Below, piece after piece: positions 1-9,385 of a stretch of DNA of 62,820 nt (the stretch's first letter is position 1; each line of letters opens with the position of its first letter). A program made the translations under genes and the position numbers. Origin of the DNA: Plesiocystis pacifica SIR-1 (GTDB taxonomy: Bacteria; Myxococcota_A; Polyangia; Nannocystales; Nannocystaceae); the NCBI RefSeq assembly GCF_000170895.1, contig NZ_ABCS01000057.1, forward strand, positions 1 through 62,820. Reading direction: 5' to 3'. The notes under the pieces are model-generated. The model did no database searches and was not told the DNA's origin. It saw only the letters and a list, made by a program, of their open reading frames with translations.

Positions 1-11
1 TTACTTCAGGG

Positions 12-1679
12 CTAGTCCATCCAGAATTTGATGATGTCGTTGCGTAGGGCGATCAACATCAACACGATGATGATCGTCAGCCCGATGCCGCTGGCGATCT
101 CGCGCGCGCGCTGGCTCAGCGGTTTGCGGCGGATGGCTTCGATGGTGAAAAAGAGCAGGTGCCCGCCGTCGAGGATGGGGATGGGCAGGAGGTTGACGAA
201 GGCGAGGTTGAGGCTGATCAGGGCCATCAAGGTCAGGAACTCCGTCGAGCCCTGCTCGGCCGCGGTCCCGGCGAAGGCGAAGATGCCGACCACGGAGCTG
301 AGCTCGTCGACGCCGCGCTGGCCCGTGAGCATCTGGCGAAGCGCCGTCCACATCACGGTGATCATCGAGGTGGTCTCGTCCCAGCTGGCCCGGGCCGCGT
401 AGGTGAAGCGGCCGCGCACGGGCTCCATGGCGGGGGCCTGGCTGATGCCGTGGGGCTCGGCGCCGAGGTACAGGTAGGTGTACTCGGTCTTGTAGATGTC
501 CTCGGTCGTGCGCAGCTCCTGGACCACGCGCAGCTCCCGGGGCTCCTCGCCCACGGACTGGACCAGCATGGTGACCGGCTCGGCCTTGGCGCGGTTGAGG
601 ATCGAGGCGACGGACTCCCAGCGCGTCACCGGCTGCTCGTTGACCTCGAGCACGCGGTCGCCGGGGTGCAGGCCGGCCTTGGCCGCGGGCGAGTCGTGCT
701 CGACGGCGCGGATGAAGGTGTTGGCGGGGAGCAGGCCCGTGGGCGAGGGGGCGTCGGACGTGGCGCGCAGCCCCGGGCGCTCGCGGGTCTCCGTGCGCGG
801 GAGCAGCTGGGCGTGGTTGCTCTCGAACCACAGCAGCGTGCCGAACTGGAAGGGGGTCGGGCGCGGGCGCAGGTAGGTCAGGCGGACGAGGGAGTCGGGC
901 GGGTCGGCGACGAGGGTCTGGAGATCCTCGATGGTCTTCACGGGCTCGCCGTTGATCGAGGTGATCACGTCGCCGGTCCGCAGGCCGCCGACGTAGGCCG
1001 GCGACTCGGGATCGCTGATGCCGATCTGGGGGGCGTAAAAGTGAGCGTAGACCCCGAGCATGCCCCGGGCCTCGGGCACGCCGAGGGCGTTCTCGAGGAA
1101 GCTGCGTCGGGGTGTCACGAAGCGCTCGACCCGGCGGCCGTGCTTTTCGATCTCGATGCGCAGCTCGACGTCGGGCTTGTCCGCGACCATCGTGCGCATC
1201 TCCTTCCACGAGCGCACGTCCTCGCCGTCGATCTCGACCACGCGATCCCCGGGCTCGAGGCCCGCGAGGGCGGCCGCGGAGCCGTCGAGCACGGTGCCGA
1301 TGACCGGCGGCGGCTGGGCCGAGACCGACAGGAAGTAGAAGAAGAAGAACACCAGGGGCACGACCAGGTTGGCCAGCGGACCGGCGGCCAGGACCAGGTA
1401 GCGGGCCCACAGCGGCTTGTTGCCCAGGGCGCGGTCGCGATCGGCCTCGGGAATCTCCTCGTGGGGGTGCTGCCCGAGCAAGGTCACGTAGCCGCCCAGG
1501 GGGATCGGGGCGAGGCAGTACTCCGTCTCGCCCATGCGCCAGCGCAGCAGGGGCGGGCCAAAACCGATGGAGAAGCGCCCGACCTTGACGTCGACGAGCT
1601 TGGCCGCGAGCAGGTGGCCGAGCTCGTGGATGAAGATCAGCGGACCGATCAGGAGGATGAAGGCCAGGAGCTTGGTCAT
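12..1679 (-). CDS. rseP: RseP-type site-2 zinc metalloprotease with three PDZ-like domains
   Basis: An inner-membrane S2P protease that cuts substrates inside the membrane, in most bacteria anti-sigma factors or leftover signal peptides. The zinc motif HELGH is at residues 18-22 in the first helix, and the second motif (LDGGH, about 503-507) lies near the C-terminal helices. Three PDZ-like stretches are visible between them (about 125-175, 220-265 and 318-370), each with a GLxxGDxV/I-type turn. At 555 residues it is about 100 longer than E. coli RseP, which has two PDZ domains; the extra PDZ explains the difference. The stop is 11 bases from the window edge, so operon partners downstream are not visible. 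Family assignment is firm; the natural substrate is unknown. Confidence 0.93.
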   Translation of the reverse strand: MTKLLAFILLIGPLIFIHELGHLLAAKLVDVKVGRFSIGFGPPLLRWRMGETEYCLAPIPLGGYVTLLGQHPHEEIPEADRDRALGNKPLWARYLVLAAGPLANLVVPLVFFFFYFLSVSAQPPPVIGTVLDGSAAALAGLEPGDRVVEIDGEDVRSWKEMRTMVADKPDVELRIEIEKHGRRVERFVTPRRSFLENALGVPEARGMLGVYAHFYAPQIGISDPESPAYVGGLRTGDVITSINGEPVKTIEDLQTLVADPPDSLVRLTYLRPRPTPFQFGTLLWFESNHAQLLPRTETRERPGLRATSDAPSPTGLLPANTFIRAVEHDSPAAKAGLHPGDRVLEVNEQPVTRWESVASILNRAKAEPVTMLVQSVGEEPRELRVVQELRTTEDIYKTEYTYLYLGAEPHGISQAPAMEPVRGRFTYAARASWDETTSMITVMWTALRQMLTGQRGVDELSSVVGIFAFAGTAAEQGSTEFLTLMALISLNLAFVNLLPIPILDGGHLLFFTIEAIRRKPLSQRAREIASGIGLTIIIVLMLIALRNDIIKFWMD

Positions 1680-1888
1680 CGAGGGTCGTCTCGGATCCGG
1701 TGCTCAGGCCGCCCGCAGCGAACGGCGCTCATGGCGCGGCGTCTGCGCTTCCCGGTGCGAAGGTGCCCGCGCTCAGGGAGGTTCATAGACGAAAGCCCTG
1801 GCGAAGGCCAAGGGAGGCGAGATTCCCCCCGGCGACCACGGCCGCGGGATGGGCGAAGGCCGGCAGACGCTGATAGCATGCGTCGACC

Positions 1889-2596
1889 TTGGCGCGCGCG
1901 AAGCAACAGGGCCCGCAGGCGGTCACGAAGGACACCCTCGACGACATCGAGGAGAGCATCGAGCTGCTCAAGGTGGCTTACGAACGCTATTTCAACGGGG
2001 TCGACCGCGTGCCCCCGAGGCGCGAGCACGACAAGGTCAAGCGCAGCGTCCGGCAGCTCGAGCGCGTCCGCATCGGCTCGACGGCGCTGCGCTTTCGGGC
2101 CCAGGGTCTGCGCGCGCGGCTGATCACCTACGAGCAGTATTGGCGGCGCATCCTCAACCAGATCGAGAAGGGCACCTTCAAGCGGGTGCTGGCCGAGTCG
2201 GCCCGCCGCGAGTACCTGGCGGCCCAGCGCAAGCGGGAGCTCGCCGAGGAGGCGGCCAGGCAGGCGGCGGCGTTGGAGGCCGAGGAGGGCGAGGCCAGCG
2301 AGTCCACGACCGACGGGAAGGTGCGAAAGCGCGCCGTGCGCAAGCCCGCGACTCGGCCTCGACGTGCGGCCTTGCCGGACGGGGTGGACGCGGGTAAAGC
2401 CCGCGATCTGTTCAAGAACTTCATCGCGGCCAAGAAGGCCGCGGGGGAGCCGACCAAGGGCCTGACCTACCAAAAGCTGGTCGCAAAGCTGTCTCGGGAG
2501 GTCCCCAAGCTCCGCGAGAAGCACGGCAGCAACATCCGCTTCGAGGTCGCCACGGTCAAAGGCAAGGTCCGCCTCCGGGCCCGCCGCGACAGCTGA
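1889..2596 (+). CDS. MXAN_5187-like protein of unknown function
   Basis: A 235-residue soluble basic protein with no signal peptide or membrane segment. The N-terminal third is helical and charged (LERVRIGSTALRFRAQGLRA), followed by an Ala/Glu coiled-coil-like stretch, a Lys/Arg linker (about 145-165) and a compact C-terminal domain from about 170 (DLFKNFIAAKKAAGEPTKG, then KLVAKLSREVPKL). This arrangement resembles the myxobacterial MXAN_5187 C-terminal domain family; that is recognition from memory. The only in-frame start after the upstream TAG (1874-1876) is TTG 1889, and no clear ribosome binding site precedes it. It is divergent from the protease gene across a 209-base gap. The function is unknown. 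Confidence 0.75.
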   Translation: MARAKQQGPQAVTKDTLDDIEESIELLKVAYERYFNGVDRVPPRREHDKVKRSVRQLERVRIGSTALRFRAQGLRARLITYEQYWRRILNQIEKGTFKRVLAESARREYLAAQRKRELAEEAARQAAALEAEEGEASESTTDGKVRKRAVRKPATRPRRAALPDGVDAGKARDLFKNFIAAKKAAGEPTKGLTYQKLVAKLSREVPKLREKHGSNIRFEVATVKGKVRLRARRDS

Positions 2597-2730
2597 ACGC
2601 GACCTCACTCCAGCTTCGCTCCATCCCCGCTCAACCCCGTCCCGCGCGTCGCTGAATCCACTCGGGCGCCGCGTCGTCACAGCACCCACAGCGAGCACCG
2701 CGCTCCAACTCCCCCGAGGACCGCCTCATC

Positions 2731-3504
2731 ATGACCCGCACGACTCTTACCTTGGCCGCTGTCGCCGCTTTCGCGCTGACCGGCTGCTTCAAGAACACCA
2801 GCGACGACTCTCAAAACCCCGACGGCGTGGCCGCTGACGGCGCCGAAGACGGCAGCGGTCAGGGCGACGCCCAGACCGAGAGCCGAGCCCGCGGCACCAC
2901 CACCGCGGTCGCCGGCGGCAAGCCGGCCCGGGCTCGGACCACCACCGTCCAGACCAAAAAGCCCCCGCGCGCCGTGCCCTCGGAGCCGGTCGAGCCCCAG
3001 GACGACGGCCCCAACGGCTTGATGGCCGAGGCCTTCCCGGCGTCCGCCTTCGGAGCCGAGGCCCTCGACGCCATGCCCGACTTCAGCAGCGCGACCGCGA
3101 CCGAGCGCTTCACCGTCCCCAACCTCGACTTCGACGAGGTCAGCTTCGAGGACGGCTTCCCCGGCCTGACCGTGGCCAAGGAGAACTACGCGCTGCGCTT
3201 CACCGGCTCCTTCAACGTGGTCGAGGAGGCCGAGTACGAGCTGTGCCTGCACAGCGACGACGGCTCCCAGCTGCTGCTCGAGGACACCCTGCTCGTCGAC
3301 AACGACGGAGTCCACGACGCCCCCGTCGAGGCCTGCGAGCTGGTCTTCCTCGCCCCCGGTGAGTACAGCATCCAGATCAACTACTTCCAGGCTTCGGGCC
3401 CCTCGCTGGCCCTGCACTTCGCCTGGGCCATGAACGGCGGCGACAAGGCCATCGTGCCCACCGACGTGCTGTTCAAGCCGGCCACCGACGCCGCCGGCGG
3501 CTGA
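2731..3504 (+). CDS. Lipoprotein with PA14-like domain
   Basis: A predicted secreted lipoprotein of 257 residues. A type II signal peptide ends in a lipobox with Cys19 (ALTGC), followed by a low-complexity acidic and then Arg/Thr-rich linker to about residue 90. The C-terminal part reads like a PA14 beta-sandwich: YALRFTGSFNV, then EYELCLHSDDGSQLLLED, and an AxGxY-type PGEYSIQINYF strand with a final HFAW. PA14 domains usually bind carbohydrate or shield other domains; no catalytic domain is attached here. It is monocistronic and ends at a strong hairpin (3529-3559) shared with the converging kinase gene. Confidence 0.8.
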   Translation: MTRTTLTLAAVAAFALTGCFKNTSDDSQNPDGVAADGAEDGSGQGDAQTESRARGTTTAVAGGKPARARTTTVQTKKPPRAVPSEPVEPQDDGPNGLMAEAFPASAFGAEALDAMPDFSSATATERFTVPNLDFDEVSFEDGFPGLTVAKENYALRFTGSFNVVEEAEYELCLHSDDGSQLLLEDTLLVDNDGVHDAPVEACELVFLAPGEYSIQINYFQASGPSLALHFAWAMNGGDKAIVPTDVLFKPATDAAGG

Positions 3505-3528
3505 GCCTCACCACCCACACCACGCACC

Positions 3529-3559
3529 ACGAGCGGCGGGCTTCTTGCCCGTCGCTCGT
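3529..3559. terminator. Hairpin between convergent genes, likely bidirectional terminator
   Basis: Arms 3529-3541 and 3547-3559 form a 13-bp stem with a single G-T position and the 5-base loop TTCTT. It lies 25 bases past the PA14 lipoprotein stop and 8 bases past the kinase stop on the other strand. There is no long U tract, as is usual in very high-GC genomes. Confidence 0.65.
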
Positions 3560-3566
3560 CGCAATT

Positions 3567-6500
3567 TCAGGTCTCGGGCCCGGCGATGGGGAGATCGAGG
3601 AAGAAGCGGGTGCCCTCGTCGACCGCGCTCTCGACGCTGAGCTCCCCGCCGTGCTCGGTGACGATGCCGTGGCTGACCGAGAGCCCCAGCCCGGTCCCGT
3701 TGTCGCGGCCCTTGGTCGTGTAGAAGGGGTCGAAGATCCGCGCGCGCACGTGCTCGGGCATGCCGGCCCCGGCGTCGCGGACCTCGATGCGGATCCAGCC
3801 GGCGCCCTCGCGCTCGAAGGCGCTGGCGAGGATGTCGATGGTCTTGCCCGGGTCGTAGCCCGCGTAGCGCTCGTTGAGGGCGTCGCGGGCGTTGGTCACC
3901 AGGTTCATGACGATCTGCTGGATCTGCTGCGGGCGGCAGCGCAGCTCGGGCAGGGCGGGGTCGAGCTCGACCGAGAGGGTGACCTGGTCCTTGCGCAGCA
4001 CGGCGCGGAGCAGCGAGAGGGTGCCCTGGACGATGGCCTCGACGCTGACGCGCTCGAGCTTGCGGTCTTGCTCCTGGCGCGAGAAGGCCAGCAGGTTGCG
4101 GACGATGACCGCCACGCGCTTGGCCTCCGTCGAGATCTCGTCGGTGAACTCGAGCACGGTCTCGCGGTCGTCGGGGTGCGAGCGCACCAGCTCGGCGTAG
4201 TTGAGGATGCCCTGCACGGGGTTGTTGATCTCGTGGGCCACGCCGCTGGCGAGGGTGCCGATGGACTCGAGGCGCTGCTGCTGGCGGTTCTTGGCCTCGA
4301 GCTGCTTGCGCTCCGACACGTCCGTGGCGATGAACAGCAGCTTGCTCCGGTCGCTGCGCTGGCTGGGGATCTCGATCGGGGCGATGCGGATGAGGTGCCA
4401 GCGCGTGGGCAGGGACTCGAGGTCGTCGAGGCCCGGGGCCTTGGGCGTGCGCAGGCACAGCTCGAGCTCCTGGGCCTCGTGGCTGGACTGCGCCCGGGCG
4501 CAAGCCTCCCGCCAGCTCGCGTGGCCGCTGGGGTCGACGAGGGCCTCGGCCGGGGTGCCGCGCAGCTGCCGGGCCAGGGCCAGGTGTCGCTCCCGGCGGG
4601 TCGCCGCGTCCGAGCCCGACGCGTACAGCTGCCCGAGGTGATTGACGAACTCGACGTGCCCGTGCTCGTCGATGAGCGCGACGATGTCCGGGGAGCCGTC
4701 GACGAGGGAGCGCCACTGGGCCTCGCTGCTGGCCAGCGCGGCGTAGAGCCGGGCGTTGTCGAGGGCGCTGGCCGCCTGGCGCATGAGCACGCGGATGAGC
4801 TCGAGGCGCTCGCTCGAGAAGGCCCGGTCGACGAGGTGGTTCTCGAGCACGAGCGCGCCGATCCGGGTCTGGCGCTTGAGGATGGGCACGCACAATAGCG
4901 AGCGCACGCCGCTGCGCTGGGCGTAGGGGTCCGCCGAGAAGCGCGAGTCCTCGAGCAGGTCGGCGAGCACGAGGGGCTCGCGGGTGCGCACGGCGTAGTG
5001 GACCACGCTCGCGGGGATCCGCCCCCGGGCTTCGTGGAGCGGCACCGGCGAGGCCATGAATTGCTTGCTGCGGCCGCTGTCGCCCTCGGCGACCAGGGCC
5101 AGCTCGCCCTCGCGCTCGAGCAGCAGCAGGCCCCGATCGGCGCCGGCGTTCTCGATGGCGGCCGAGAGCACGGTGGTCAGCACGTCCTCGATGTCGAGCT
5201 TCTCGCTGACCCGGCGCAGGGTCCCGAGCAGCGTCGCCATGTCGAGGCTGAGGTTGACCGAGCTGCTCGAGGTGGCGGCCCCGTGGAGGCCGACGCCCAC
5301 GGAGGTGTTGACCATGGTCGAGCGATCGAGGGGGATGGCGTGGGAGTGGGCGGTCTCGCGGCGCTCGAGCTGCTCCGACATCCCGAACGCGCCCCAGCGC
5401 TCGAACACCTTGCGCGCGTGGCTGCGGCCGCCGCGGGCGACCACGTCCCAGCCCTGGCGCTCGGCCAGGCTGGCGATGCGCAGGCTGCTGAGCCCCTCCA
5501 TGTAGGGCATGCCGTGATCGCTGGCGAGGCGCTGGGCGGCCTCGTAGTCGGCGAGGGCCTGGCCGGGCTCGCCCTCGAGCAGGGCCAGCTCGCCGGCGCA
5601 CATCTGGGCCATCGCGGCGAAGTTTTCGGGGCAGTCGGCGGCCCACTTGCGCAGGATCTTCAGGTTCTTGCGGATGATTCGCCGGGCCTTTCGTCGGGAC
5701 CTGCGGGGGGCCTTGAGCTCGTGCTCGACCAGGAGCATCGACCACAGCATGGCGAAGCGCGGCAGCTGCCAGACCCCAAACAGGACCTGGGTGAAGTCGC
5801 CGCAGATCGGGGCGATGAGCTCGAGCAGGGCCTTGCGCTGGGACGAGCGCAGGCGCCCGGCGGCCATGCCCAGGAGCAGGCGCCCGTCGAGCTCGACGAT
5901 CACCGAGATGTACTGCGTCAGCCGGCTGATCTCGAGCCCGTCGGCCTCGGAGCGGGTCAGGAAGGGCTGCGGCGGCGCCTTGCGGGCGACGAGGGCCTGG
6001 GCGTAGCGCGTGTTCATCTCGGCGATGAAGCGCATCTCGGCCGTGCCCCAGTCGGGCAGCTCGCGGCGCAGGCGAGGCTCGAGCTCGAGGACCTCGCGCA
6101 GGTGCGTGCCGGCGATGGTGTGCAGACCGATCCCGAGCGCGCCGTAGTAGCCGGCGTTCTCGCGCTCGCCGAGCTCGAGGGCCTGGCGCGCGGCGTCCTC
6201 GATGGGCTGGGCGCACTCGGCGAAGCTGCGGAACCTCGGGCCCGCGAACAGCAAGGCGGCGGCGCGGGTGCGCAGCAGGGTGGAGGCCCGGCTCGAGCGC
6301 TGCTCGGCGAGGGCGATGGCGATCTCGGACAGCGCGCGCGCCCCCGCGACGTCCCCGAAGCCGGCCATGGAGATCGCCAGCTGAGACAGGCCTTCGGCCG
6401 CGGTCGGGTGGAAGCCGTGATCCAGGACCAGGCGGGCGTGGAGCACGGTCACGATCACGAACAGGTTGAGGTTGACGACGAGGGAGGCGTGCTTGAGCTC

Positions 6501-9236
6501 GCCGACGATCTCGATGGCGGAGTAGATCCGTGGGTCTTCGCAGGGCGGCGCCGCGAGCAGCTCTTCGAGGCTCGCGCGCTTGGCCCGGCGGCTGGTCCGG
6601 AGCACGTGCCACACGAGGTGGGCCGTCTTGGGCGCCCGCGGCAGCCGGATGCCGCACGCGTCGAGGCTCTCGAGGCCGACCTCGACGGCGCGCTCGAGCT
6701 GCTGGTCCAGGGTCAACACCCGGACCTTGCGGGCGGCGATGCGGCCGCGCTCGCTGTCGGTGAGCGGCCAGTCCAGGAGCTCGTCGAAGGCCGCCCGGGC
6801 GTCCTCGACCTCGCCGGCGAGGGCCGCGGCCTGGGCCCGGGCGAAGGCCGCGGCGAAGGCCTGCGCGCGGGCGTCATCGTCGAGGGGCAGTCGGCCGGCG
6901 CGGGCGAGCTTGCGCTCGGCGCTCAGCAGCTCGAGGGCCCGGTCGAGGTAGCGCAGGCTGGGGATCCAGGCCGCGGCGGAGAGCGCCCGCTCGCCGGCCT
7001 CGACGGCGATGGCGGCGAGCTCGAGGCGCCAGCGGTCGTCGAGGCCCGCGGCGTGGGGGTAGCCCTCGGCGAGGGCGTCGGCGATCGCAAACACTTGCTC
7101 GCCCAAGCCCTCGGGTTCGCCAGCGGTCTCGCGGACCTGGGCGAGCAAGTGGCGGCCGAGCGCGCCCCGGATCGCCCGTCGGCGCGTGTCCGAGAGCTGG
7201 GCCCGGGCGAACTCGGCGAGGCGGGCGTGGCCGAACACCAGCTCGGCCCCGGCGGGGATGAGCAGGCCGAGCTGCTCGAGGGCCAGGAGCTGCGGGGCGA
7301 GCTCGCTCGCGGGCTCGTCGAGGACGGCGGTGAGCGTGGTCAGCTCGAAGCGGACCCCCACGCAGGCGGCCGCGCCGAGCAGCAGGCGCTGGGCCTCGGG
7401 CAGGCGCCCGAGCTTGCTGGCGAGCAGATCGACGGCGTCGTCGGGGGCCGGCGCGGCCGCGATTGCGTCGAGGTCCCACTCCCAGCCCGAGCGGGTCGGA
7501 CGGATCAGGCCCTGGTCGTGGAGGTCGACGAGCAGCTCGCGGATGAACAGCGGGACGCCGCCGGTCTTGCGCGCGACGAGCTCGGTCAGGCCCCCGAGCT
7601 CTTCGCGCTCGCGCCCGAGCACCGCGCTCAGCAGCTCGCCGAGGGGCCCCTCGCCGAGGGACTCGAGCTGGACGACCCGGACCGCGCGGGGGTGGTCCTC
7701 GGCGAGCTCGTCGAGGGCCTCGCGCAGCGCCGCGGAGTCGTCGGGGACAGCGGGGCCGTCGGGCGGGTCTGGATCGAGGAGCGTGACCACCAAGAGCACC
7801 GGGTCACCCTCGCCGCCCTCGAGCAGGGCCCGGAGCAGGGCGACGTCGCTCGCGTCGGCGTGGTGCAGGTCGTCGATGGCGAGGGCCAGGGGCCCCTCGC
7901 TGGCGAGGGCGCCGGCTAGCCGCGACAGGGCCAGGCGCAGGCGCTGGTGGGCCTCGCCGAGGGCCAGCGCGGGCGCGGGGGGCTGCTCGCCGATGACCAG
8001 GGCGAGGCTGGGGATGAGCTCGACGACCACCGGCGCGACGCCGCCGAGGGCCTCGCGCAGGCGCAGGCGCCAGTGGACCAGGCGCTCCTCGCTCTGGGCC
8101 AGGAGCTGCTGGATCTGGTGCTCGAAGGCCTCGACGAAGGGGCGGTAGGGCCGGTCCGATCCGTCGCGCACGCAGGTCGCGACGACCAGCGAGCCGCCCC
8201 GGGAGCTCAGCGGCGCGGACAGCTCGTGGAGCAGCGCCGACTTGCCCAGGCCAGGGGCGCCCTCGATGATCACCAGGCGACGGCTGCGGGCCTCGACGGT
8301 CTTGGCCAGCTCGTCGGTGAGCGCGCGCTGCTGCGTGGCGCGGCCGTAGAGCTGGCGGGGGAGCTGCAGCGTCGTCGGGTGGTCGTGCTCGCCGAGGGGC
8401 AGCTCCCCGTCCTCGCCAGCGCGCAGCATGGCCTCGGCCTCCTCGAGGTCGATGAGCAGGCCGCGGGCGGACTGGTAGCGGTGCTCGGGGGCCTTGCGCA
8501 GCAGCTTGGCGACGATCGCCGACAGCTGGCGGGGCAGCTCGGGCACGAGCACGCGGATCGACTTGGGCCGCCGGGCGAGGTGGGCGTGGATCAGCTCGAG
8601 GGGCTCGGTGGCCTCGAAGGGCCGGCGCCCGGTCAGCATCTCGTAGAAGGTGACGCCGAGGGAGTAGAGGTCGCTGCGGAAGTCGACGCTGCGCTGGGTC
8701 CGGCCGGTCTGCTCCGGGGCGAGGTAGGGCAGGGTGCCGGCCAGCACCTCGGGGTCGTAGATGAAGCGCCGGGCGTTCTCGAGCAGCACGGAGATGCCGA
8801 AGTCGGCGAGGAACATCTGGCCGCGGCGATCGACGAGGATGTTGCTGGGCTTGATGTCGCGGTGGATGACCTTGCGCCCGTGGACCTCGGCGAGGGTCCG
8901 GGTCAGGCTCAGCGCGGCGGGCATGAAGCGCTCGACGCTCATCGCCTGGCCGCCGAGGTGCTCGGCGAGGTTGTGCCCGGGGATGTAGTCGAGCAGCAGC
9001 ACCAGCTGGTCGCCGGCGCGCTCGAGGCTCAGGGCCTGGACGACCCCGTCGAGGTCGAGGGACTGGAGCACCTGAAACTCCTGCTCGACGCGGGCCTCGG
9101 TGCCGGGATCCCCGAGCTGAAAGACCTTGGCCACGACCCGCTTGCCGTCGCGCTTGCGCGTCGCCTCATAGACGCGCGAGCGCTCGGAGGCGCGGAGGAT
9201 GCGGTGGCTCTCGTAGCCGCTCAAGGGGATGGACAT
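3567..9236 (-). CDS. Giant hybrid: Ser/Thr kinase, AAA ATPase, GAF, PAS, histidine kinase
   Basis: An 1,889-residue cytoplasmic signalling protein. Residues 8-265 are a protein kinase domain with Lys37, HRD 125-127 and DFG 145-147; the Gly-rich loop is degenerate (RASERSRVYEA). An orc/cdc6-like ATPase follows with Walker A GAPGLGKS at 326-333, then a long helical repeat region (about 700-1,330). A GAF-like domain comes after about 1,350 and a PAS-like domain near 1,540. The C-terminus is a histidine kinase: HEINNP with phospho-acceptor His1668, N-box NLVTNARDAL, then DAGAGMP and GTGLGLS. The architecture matches PknK-like kinase/ATPase/histidine-kinase hybrids common in myxobacteria and cyanobacteria. 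It has no transmembrane helix, so input is probably a soluble ligand or partner protein. No response regulator gene is adjacent. Stimulus and target are unknown. Confidence 0.93.
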   Translation of the reverse strand: MSIPLSGYESHRILRASERSRVYEATRKRDGKRVVAKVFQLGDPGTEARVEQEFQVLQSLDLDGVVQALSLERAGDQLVLLLDYIPGHNLAEHLGGQAMSVERFMPAALSLTRTLAEVHGRKVIHRDIKPSNILVDRRGQMFLADFGISVLLENARRFIYDPEVLAGTLPYLAPEQTGRTQRSVDFRSDLYSLGVTFYEMLTGRRPFEATEPLELIHAHLARRPKSIRVLVPELPRQLSAIVAKLLRKAPEHRYQSARGLLIDLEEAEAMLRAGEDGELPLGEHDHPTTLQLPRQLYGRATQQRALTDELAKTVEARSRRLVIIEGAPGLGKSALLHELSAPLSSRGGSLVVATCVRDGSDRPYRPFVEAFEHQIQQLLAQSEERLVHWRLRLREALGGVAPVVVELIPSLALVIGEQPPAPALALGEAHQRLRLALSRLAGALASEGPLALAIDDLHHADASDVALLRALLEGGEGDPVLLVVTLLDPDPPDGPAVPDDSAALREALDELAEDHPRAVRVVQLESLGEGPLGELLSAVLGREREELGGLTELVARKTGGVPLFIRELLVDLHDQGLIRPTRSGWEWDLDAIAAAPAPDDAVDLLASKLGRLPEAQRLLLGAAACVGVRFELTTLTAVLDEPASELAPQLLALEQLGLLIPAGAELVFGHARLAEFARAQLSDTRRRAIRGALGRHLLAQVRETAGEPEGLGEQVFAIADALAEGYPHAAGLDDRWRLELAAIAVEAGERALSAAAWIPSLRYLDRALELLSAERKLARAGRLPLDDDARAQAFAAAFARAQAAALAGEVEDARAAFDELLDWPLTDSERGRIAARKVRVLTLDQQLERAVEVGLESLDACGIRLPRAPKTAHLVWHVLRTSRRAKRASLEELLAAPPCEDPRIYSAIEIVGELKHASLVVNLNLFVIVTVLHARLVLDHGFHPTAAEGLSQLAISMAGFGDVAGARALSEIAIALAEQRSSRASTLLRTRAAALLFAGPRFRSFAECAQPIEDAARQALELGERENAGYYGALGIGLHTIAGTHLREVLELEPRLRRELPDWGTAEMRFIAEMNTRYAQALVARKAPPQPFLTRSEADGLEISRLTQYISVIVELDGRLLLGMAAGRLRSSQRKALLELIAPICGDFTQVLFGVWQLPRFAMLWSMLLVEHELKAPRRSRRKARRIIRKNLKILRKWAADCPENFAAMAQMCAGELALLEGEPGQALADYEAAQRLASDHGMPYMEGLSSLRIASLAERQGWDVVARGGRSHARKVFERWGAFGMSEQLERRETAHSHAIPLDRSTMVNTSVGVGLHGAATSSSSVNLSLDMATLLGTLRRVSEKLDIEDVLTTVLSAAIENAGADRGLLLLEREGELALVAEGDSGRSKQFMASPVPLHEARGRIPASVVHYAVRTREPLVLADLLEDSRFSADPYAQRSGVRSLLCVPILKRQTRIGALVLENHLVDRAFSSERLELIRVLMRQAASALDNARLYAALASSEAQWRSLVDGSPDIVALIDEHGHVEFVNHLGQLYASGSDAATRRERHLALARQLRGTPAEALVDPSGHASWREACARAQSSHEAQELELCLRTPKAPGLDDLESLPTRWHLIRIAPIEIPSQRSDRSKLLFIATDVSERKQLEAKNRQQQRLESIGTLASGVAHEINNPVQGILNYAELVRSHPDDRETVLEFTDEISTEAKRVAVIVRNLLAFSRQEQDRKLERVSVEAIVQGTLSLLRAVLRKDQVTLSVELDPALPELRCRPQQIQQIVMNLVTNARDALNERYAGYDPGKTIDILASAFEREGAGWIRIEVRDAGAGMPEHVRARIFDPFYTTKGRDNGTGLGLSVSHGIVTEHGGELSVESAVDEGTRFFLDLPIAGPET

Positions 9237-9385
9237 CAGTCGGCGCGCATCGAGGACTCGACCGAGTCTCGCACGAATCGGGGGGCGCGAGCAGCCTGAG
9301 CTGGCTCAGCGGGTCGGTCAGAACGAGCCTGTCCGTCCCACGTCCACGACTCGGGCTGTCCAAAGGGGCAAGCCCTTCGCAGCGT

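Noticed and set aside
4998..7919. 973-codon open frame on the plus strand
   Set aside because: It is antisense to the kinase hybrid, whose reading frame shows recognisable domains. The antisense product is a Gly/Glu/Ala/Leu-repetitive shadow typical of high-GC DNA.
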